Shown here: one piece after another, positions 6,216 through 11,227 of the stretch
Layout: every line of letters starts with the position of its first letter
Numbering within the stretch: the stretch's first letter is position 1
Assembly: GCA_014729315.1 (NCBI GenBank)
Contig: WJKD01000602.1
Span: 1 to 11,227 of the forward strand
Source of the DNA: Promethearchaeota archaeon
GTDB lineage: Archaea; Asgardarchaeota; Lokiarchaeia; Sigynarchaeales; SOKP01
Length of the DNA: 11,227 nt
Direction of reading: 5' to 3'
Made by a program: the position numbers and the translations under genes
Notes under the pieces: model-generated
Databases searched by the model: none
Told to the model about the DNA's origin: nothing
Seen by the model: only the letters and a program-made list of their open reading frames with translations

Positions 6216-9200
6216 TCTGTCACAACTCCAAAAACGTCACTATATCGTTCAACTTGATCTTTTATTGGTTCATCATACCGAATTTTAACAACCCTGAATC
6301 CGGAAGATTTTAAATTGTTTCGAATTTGATTATCTTTATCTTTTTGTTCAGGATCATCATGAACTGAACCATCGCAAAATACACAAACATAGCCATCCCT
6401 ATAAAAGAAATCCGGTTTACAATAATATGCTTCCAGTAATTTTTGTGCTTCGTCAGGCAAACGCCTGCCTTCTCTGAAAAGATGATCCAAAAAATCTTTC
6501 TCTAATTGGGATCTGGAATCAGTTTGAGCACGCAATTTTTCATAATGTTGTTTATAGCTTAAATTTTCGTGACCTTTTCGTGTTTTGCTATCCTGTAAAT
6601 TCAACAGCAATTCCTTTACTAGATGTCTATTCAGTGCTTTGTGGTCGTTTTGATTTTGATAAGATAATAGGCAATGATAACAAGCTCTAACACAATCTGT
6701 ATCCCTGTCAATTTCTGTTGCGCTATTGAAATGACATATTTCCAAAGCAAGTTTAGCTATGTTCGCAATAGCACCAGCTTCATGAATCAAACGATGCAAA
6801 ACGCCAACACCACCCTCTGCGGCTTCCCAAAACAAAATACTCCTGTATTCATCTCTCCCAATTCTTTCTGATGCAATTTCACTCTCGTCTATATTGAATG
6901 CAGCACATAACCCGCGGTGCAATGCATGTTGGAGGTTTGTGAGTATTTGTTCATTAATGTGCAAATTAACTGCGGCTTTGATCAATAAAATATTCCGAAC
7001 ATCCCTTACAAATGGAAATACTGGATATCGTACATTTTCAACCCCGGCATCCAGGGCAGTATCCTGGTTATCGCCTGCCTGTTTATCCCATATTCCTTGA
7101 TTCAGATCAAACTTGAATCCAGGGCTCTCCTTTTTTCGCCACCCCAAATTTATTCTCCATAAAATCGCTGAAGGAGCGAAAGCCAAATTAAGCATGGGAT
7201 TACCAGATTCATCAACTGTTTCGGCACATACTTTTTGGTCTTTTCCATCAACCCGCGAAAATCGGAACTGTGTACTGACCTCAAATCCTTTACGCAATCG
7301 CTCTTCTTCATTGCAATTGATTTTTTCCCAAGGCTGCGTCGCGACTGATGTCATCTCAAATAAATGTTCAAAATATTCGCTGTTTTCTCCATCCAATGAA
7401 TTTTTGCAGTTCAAGCAGTTATCCAATTTAATATCATTGGAGCCATGGATATAGCCACAAGCCCTGCATACCTTTGCCTGAGAAAATCGGGATTCTATCT
7501 CTCCGGGAGGTAAAATACTTTTGACGACGCGATATTTTCTTCCTTCATGATATATAATATTGCGTGGTCCGTATTCATTTAGTGCCAAAAATCGTCCGCG
7601 AGATAAGAAGATGCCTTCTGTTTCTCCAGGGATATAAGCCCTCAGAGGCAATCTGGGGAAGTTGTATCCCGGTAGAAAATCTTCGCTCGCCAAATACCGA
7701 TAAGGATAAAAATCGGAGTCTTCAAACTTTTTGGTTTGATTGCAAAGAAGCTCTTTTTGGTGTCGGGCTTCACGTTCTGCGCGTTCAGCTTTTCTTACCT
7801 CTTGATAACTTAGCCGGAGTTGAGCAGATTCTCTGATTGTACGTTGCGCTTCTTCCAGTTGTCTATCAGCGCTCCTGTATAAATCTCTCCAACGATCGAA
7901 TGATCGATCAAAAAGCTCGGGGACTTTGCGGATGGTCGATATCAACCACTCATCTGAATACCACATCGATTCATTTAATTCCAATGCAATTTGTTTGAGC
8001 ACTTTTCTGGATATATCTAAACATAGCAAAATTTTATTTTCAGACAACTGTATCTGGTGTTTTATATTAGGATTGAGTGGAAGGTCAGGATTGCTTAAAT
8101 CTAAAATATCAGCGATACTATTTTTTAAGTTAATATTTACAACTGACAGCCAAATTGAATGAATATGCGATTCTATCAGTTCTCTGTTTGATAACTCTAA
8201 TCTGGTTGGGATGACTTTACCAGCGACCATATCATTTCGCTTATTAAAAAAATACTGATCATGACCACTTCCCATAGAACAGTAAGTTGAAATGAATGCA
8301 GGTTGCCCTGCACGTCCGGCGCGTCCGCTTCGTTGTGCGTAATTTGCTGGTGTCGGCGGAACGTTTCGCATATTTACAGAAACCAGATCGGAAATATCGA
8401 TGCCCAACTCCATGGTTGGCGAGCAAAAAAGAGTCGACAAATTTCCCTGACGAAATAATTGTTCGCGCTTTTCACGATCATCCTGTTTGGTTTGACCTGT
8501 GTGTTCTCGACTTTCGAACATATAGAGTTTATGTGCGTTATTTTTATAAAAATTAGTGAAGTATTCGTTTACATTCTTAATACGCGATTCAAGGTTACTA
8601 TTCTTTAAAAATATATTGCGCACCTGATCAATGATATCGCTAAATCCACTCCCCTTTTTCCATTGCAAGGTTATTACATTCAATTGAACACGAAAATCAG
8701 CATCAGCCCTTTCGACATGTAGATACCCCCCAGAATACAGAATATCAATAAATCTATTGATAAATTCTTCGTATTCATCAGTTGATAAATTTGTTTCCAA
8801 AAATTGCCAGGCGCGTTTTGATCTTAAATAGCGACCAACTAAACTTGTCGTTGCAAGGCTGAATTTACCTTTCATCGATTTTCCATATCGGAACCACTCG
8901 CTTTCCTCAAGAATCTCATTGTCATCAAAGCACCACGCGTCATTAAGAGTTTCATTAACTTTCCGCTTCAATGTTTCTTGATAAGCGCCCTTAAGGCATT
9001 GTACATTTAACGCAAGAGATCGGCGCAGGTGATCTAAAAAAACTTTCGCTACCTCAAAGCGCATGTCAGCGTCTGCTTGCGCCAATACACTATTACCTTG
9101 CCATAATTCATCGTCTTTGCAAAGTTCCTCTAGACCCTCGTATGCGATATTTAGTAGCCCGCACTGCTCTAAATTTGGTTGCACAATCCGCCAGCCTCGC

Positions 9201-11227
9201 CTTAAATCACGGTACAAGTTATATTCAATAAGCGCTGTGAACGCCTCTCTGTTTTTTCTGGGCATGATACCGCTTTGACTCGGATTCTTCGCATAGATCT
9301 CGCTTGGCAAATTTAAAGCGTCGACAACTGTACTTGCTACAGTGTCATGGCTGAGGTAGCCGTTTTCAGGTAATGCTTTATAAATACCGTTTCTGATCAG
9401 CGCTACCTGTATAAAGTCATTGAAGTGTCCTGATTGCAGAGATGCATCCTGGCGGTTGTCTGTGAAACTTAATATTTTCCGTGCATCTGCAGGCACATCT
9501 CTTTCGTGCATCAATTCTTTCACAGTTGTCAAGGCAAGCAATGTCGTTGCAGTGCTTCGACCTTCACTTGATAACCGGGACAATTTTTTGAATTCACTTG
9601 TCCGTTTATCGTACACAGCGCCACAGGACGGACAAATCAGTAGCGGTAGCTTAATAAACCAGCCTGGTAAGGTATCATTTTGAGGAGCATTAAAAACTGA
9701 ACCATCGGGGGATATATATACTTTTTTAGGAATAAAATCGCGATACCGAGGTACTATCGACCTTCCTTTTTTGGTTTCGCGAAACCAATTATCCGGTAAT
9801 TCTTCAAGTCGTTCATCACTCCATACCGAATCTTCGCCATCTTCCAATAATATATAACCTTCAATTAAATTCTTGTTGCTTTGAGCTTCGGTATCGTACC
9901 AGGTTCTGGGTTCAACTGTATTTTTATTTATCGACAGTGTCACCTGGTAATATTCCTGACCACACTCTCGACAAAACGAAAGAGGCACAAACAATCGTTC
10001 TTCACCATCACTGGAATGTGCAAACAACTGCCCGGTCAGTGTAAATTGTCTCTCAGACAAAGCTTCCATCGTGGCGTAAACACTATCACCCTGCGAAATG
10101 AACTGATGAAGGCGAAGCGCATATATAGGAGAGCCATCAGAATTGTGTAGCTCACTGCCTTTTTGCAAATAAATGGCAATTTTATCATTACAGATTTCTT
10201 CTTCGACACCGGTGAGTTCGGATAAAAGTTTTGAACCTTGTTTCAGTGTTATCGGAGTTCGTCTTTTCAAAAAACCTTCCCGGTCTTCGATTCCGAAATT
10301 ATCCTCAATCCATTTAGCTAATGGATTTTGTAAAAAATTTGCAGCATTGGATGGTACATCTTCTTGTAAAATCTCGATAAGAGCCTGACGCGTCGGTTCA
10401 TTCTCCTTTGGAAACGAACTCTTTATTTTTTCATCGATTACGTTTTCAATAGGAATATCAACCCCAAATATTTTGCTTGCGACTTCGGCAGCAGTCTTGC
10501 GTTCTTCATCACGAGTATTTCCGGTTGCCATTGTGGCACTGGTCCCGATGCACAACAATTTATCATTTCCACAACGTTGTCTTACCCGGCGAATAAGCAT
10601 AGCAACATCCGCTCCCCGCCTGCCGGTGTAAGTGTGCAATTCATCAAATACCAAGATCTCCAGATTAGAAAGAGTGCTTTCAAGAAAAATTCTTTCCTGG
10701 GGTCGGGACATCATCAATTCGAGCATGACATAATTCGTTAACAAAATATGGGGTGGATGTTGCTGCAAGATTTCCCGGCGGTTTTGGTCCTCTTGACCTG
10801 TATAGCGAGCAAACCGAATGTAATTAGGATTTTCGCCCAGATTATTCAATAGATTGGCTATCGCAATCTCCTGTGAATTAATGAGTGCATTCATAGGGTA
10901 AACAATGAGGGCACGTACTTTCTCCGGGGAAGGATCGTTTTTCAAAATATGATCAATGATAGGAATAAGATACGTCAGACTCTTACCTGAACCAGTGCCG
11001 GTCGTTAGCAGGTAAGATTCTTTTCGCGCAGCAGTATGGATAGCCTCCTCCTGGTGTTTGTACAATCGAAAGGAATCGCCATCATTGTTCCGAAAAATTT
11101 GCCGACACATCGGGTGCAGAACCTTATCATCTACCAGGTCTGCAACTGATCTGCCCATCTGATAAGAAGGACTCAATTGCACAAGAGCATCAGGCCAAAG
11201 CAAACCACGCCTGAGCTCAGTTTGTAC
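6212..11227 (-). CDS. Large DEAD/DEAH helicase with DUF1998-type region and C-terminal Vsr-like domain, 5'-truncated
   Basis: The frame is open to the right edge, so the true start lies outside; TTG 11203 is only the first alternative start codon inside, and eight more in-frame codons precede it. Numbering from that TTG (1663 residues): YKHQEEAI 48-55 (Q-motif region); TTGTGSGKS 67-75 (motif I); YPMNAL 102-107 (Ia); DELH 187-190 (II); GTSAT 220-224 (III); paired CxxC at 411/414 and 524/527, a likely zinc site; FTDNRQDASLQSGHFNDF 580-597, a hallmark of this family; ELGIDISDL 932-940 (V); QRSGRAGRAGQPA 957-969 (VI); a charged coiled-coil-like segment about 1110-1155; a second zinc-type CxxC pair 1246/1249 and 1263/1266; DUF1998-type EGGVG 1463-1467 and C1504, C1508, C1511 with LLSYQNQ; and a C-terminal Vsr/PD-(D/E)XK-like domain with KPDFFY and FCDGSVHD 1609-1616. 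Related proteins include DruE (Druantia) and a fusion of DrmA- and DrmB-like functions (DISARM). Probably a DNA helicase-nuclease against foreign DNA, paired with the overlapping SNF2 gene. Confidence 0.93.
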   Translation of the reverse strand, partial: VQTELRRGLLWPDALVQLSPSYQMGRSVADLVDDKVLHPMCRQIFRNNDGDSFRLYKHQEEAIHTAARKESYLLTTGTGSGKSLTYLIPIIDHILKNDPSPEKVRALIVYPMNALINSQEIAIANLLNNLGENPNYIRFARYTGQEDQNRREILQQHPPHILLTNYVMLELMMSRPQERIFLESTLSNLEILVFDELHTYTGRRGADVAMLIRRVRQRCGNDKLLCIGTSATMATGNTRDEERKTAAEVASKIFGVDIPIENVIDEKIKSSFPKENEPTRQALIEILQEDVPSNAANFLQNPLAKWIEDNFGIEDREGFLKRRTPITLKQGSKLLSELTGVEEEICNDKIAIYLQKGSELHNSDGSPIYALRLHQFISQGDSVYATMEALSERQFTLTGQLFAHSSDGEERLFVPLSFCRECGQEYYQVTLSINKNTVEPRTWYDTEAQSNKNLIEGYILLEDGEDSVWSDERLEELPDNWFRETKKGRSIVPRYRDFIPKKVYISPDGSVFNAPQNDTLPGWFIKLPLLICPSCGAVYDKRTSEFKKLSRLSSEGRSTATTLLALTTVKELMHERDVPADARKILSFTDNRQDASLQSGHFNDFIQVALIRNGIYKALPENGYLSHDTVASTVVDALNLPSEIYAKNPSQSGIMPRKNREAFTALIEYNLYRDLRRGWRIVQPNLEQCGLLNIAYEGLEELCKDDELWQGNSVLAQADADMRFEVAKVFLDHLRRSLALNVQCLKGAYQETLKRKVNETLNDAWCFDDNEILEESEWFRYGKSMKGKFSLATTSLVGRYLRSKRAWQFLETNLSTDEYEEFINRFIDILYSGGYLHVERADADFRVQLNVITLQWKKGSGFSDIIDQVRNIFLKNSNLESRIKNVNEYFTNFYKNNAHKLYMFESREHTGQTKQDDREKREQLFRQGNLSTLFCSPTMELGIDISDLVSVNMRNVPPTPANYAQRSGRAGRAGQPAFISTYCSMGSGHDQYFFNKRNDMVAGKVIPTRLELSNRELIESHIHSIWLSVVNINLKNSIADILDLSNPDLPLNPNIKHQIQLSENKILLCLDISRKVLKQIALELNESMWYSDEWLISTIRKVPELFDRSFDRWRDLYRSADRQLEEAQRTIRESAQLRLSYQEVRKAERAEREARHQKELLCNQTKKFEDSDFYPYRYLASEDFLPGYNFPRLPLRAYIPGETEGIFLSRGRFLALNEYGPRNIIYHEGRKYRVVKSILPPGEIESRFSQAKVCRACGYIHGSNDIKLDNCLNCKNSLDGENSEYFEHLFEMTSVATQPWEKINCNEEERLRKGFEVSTQFRFSRVDGKDQKVCAETVDESGNPMLNLAFAPSAILWRINLGWRKKESPGFKFDLNQGIWDKQAGDNQDTALDAGVENVRYPVFPFVRDVRNILLIKAAVNLHINEQILTNLQHALHRGLCAAFNIDESEIASERIGRDEYRSILFWEAAEGGVGVLHRLIHEAGAIANIAKLALEICHFNSATEIDRDTDCVRACYHCLLSYQNQNDHKALNRHLVKELLLNLQDSKTRKGHENLSYKQHYEKLRAQTDSRSQLEKDFLDHLFREGRRLPDEAQKLLEAYYCKPDFFYRDGYVCVFCDGSVHDDPEQKDKDNQIRNNLKSSGFRVVKIRYDEPIKDQVERYSDVFGVVTE
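6226..6229 (-). promoter_or_regulatory. Shine-Dalgarno GGAG of the SNF2 helicase gene
   Basis: GGAG lies 10 nt before the ATG at 6215, inside the end of the upstream helicase gene. Together with the ATGA stop/start overlap it supports this start and indicates coupled translation. Confidence 0.55.

Noticed and set aside
11201..11203. TTG as the true start of the DUF1998-type helicase.
   Set aside because: The frame stays open for eight more codons to the edge, no Shine-Dalgarno is visible before the TTG, and relatives have further residues ahead of the LLWPDALVQL segment. The gene is truncated by the window.
1..11227. CRISPR array, insertion sequence, tRNA, or an in-window DGR template repeat or reverse transcriptase.
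   Set aside because: Nearly all the window is occupied by the three large coding genes. I saw no regular repeats, transposase motifs, tRNA-like cloverleaf, reverse-transcriptase motifs or AAY-rich copy of the candidate variable region.

Overview
The window is 11.2 kb of bacterial DNA in which every supported gene lies on the minus strand, so transcription runs from the right edge to the left. Content is moderate-to-low in GC (about 38-55% in the lines I counted by hand). Gene content is that of a defence (conflict) island. No rRNA, tRNA, transposase or taxon-specific marker is present, so I do not assign a phylum. Large NACHT proteins with FGE-like C-termini are typical of bacteria with large, complex genomes.

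Layout in transcription order. (1) 11227 to 6212 holds a very large DEAD/DEAH helicase with a DUF1998-type cysteine region and a C-terminal Vsr-like nuclease-fold domain; its N-terminus is cut off by the right edge. (2) 6215 to 3399 holds a SNF2/RapA-type helicase like DISARM DrmD, coupled to the first gene by an ATGA overlap. (3) 3398 to 3221 is a 178-bp spacer with an 8-bp inverted repeat and a weak candidate promoter. (4) 3220 to 179 holds a 1013-residue STAND protein: DUF4062, NACHT NTPase, one HEAT-like repeat and a C-terminal FGE-sulfatase/C-type-lectin-like domain. (5) 129 to 1 is the start of a small, probably membrane-embedded protein with a strong Shine-Dalgarno, running off the left edge.

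The helicase pair looks like a DNA-targeting defence module related to DISARM and Druantia, but no methyltransferase, phospholipase D or separate DrmB is visible here. The NACHT protein looks like a second system: a sensor-NTPase-effector of the kind found in bacterial NLR-like immunity.

The most interesting signal is at the 3' end of the NACHT gene. The last part of its lectin-like domain has the signature of a diversity-generating retroelement (DGR) variable region. Across 25 codons after RGGSW, 21 end in a pyrimidine, and the four exceptions encode R, A, P and R at the positions expected to be fixed. Lys, Gln, Glu, Met and Trp are absent, and a 30-nt adenine-free coding stretch follows, as expected for the initiation-of-mutagenic-homology end. 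Both FGE catalytic cysteine positions are replaced. If correct, this is an NLR-like immune sensor whose ligand-binding face is hypermutated by a reverse transcriptase. No reverse transcriptase or template repeat is in the window, so this remains a hypothesis; the sequence beyond the left edge is the first place to look.
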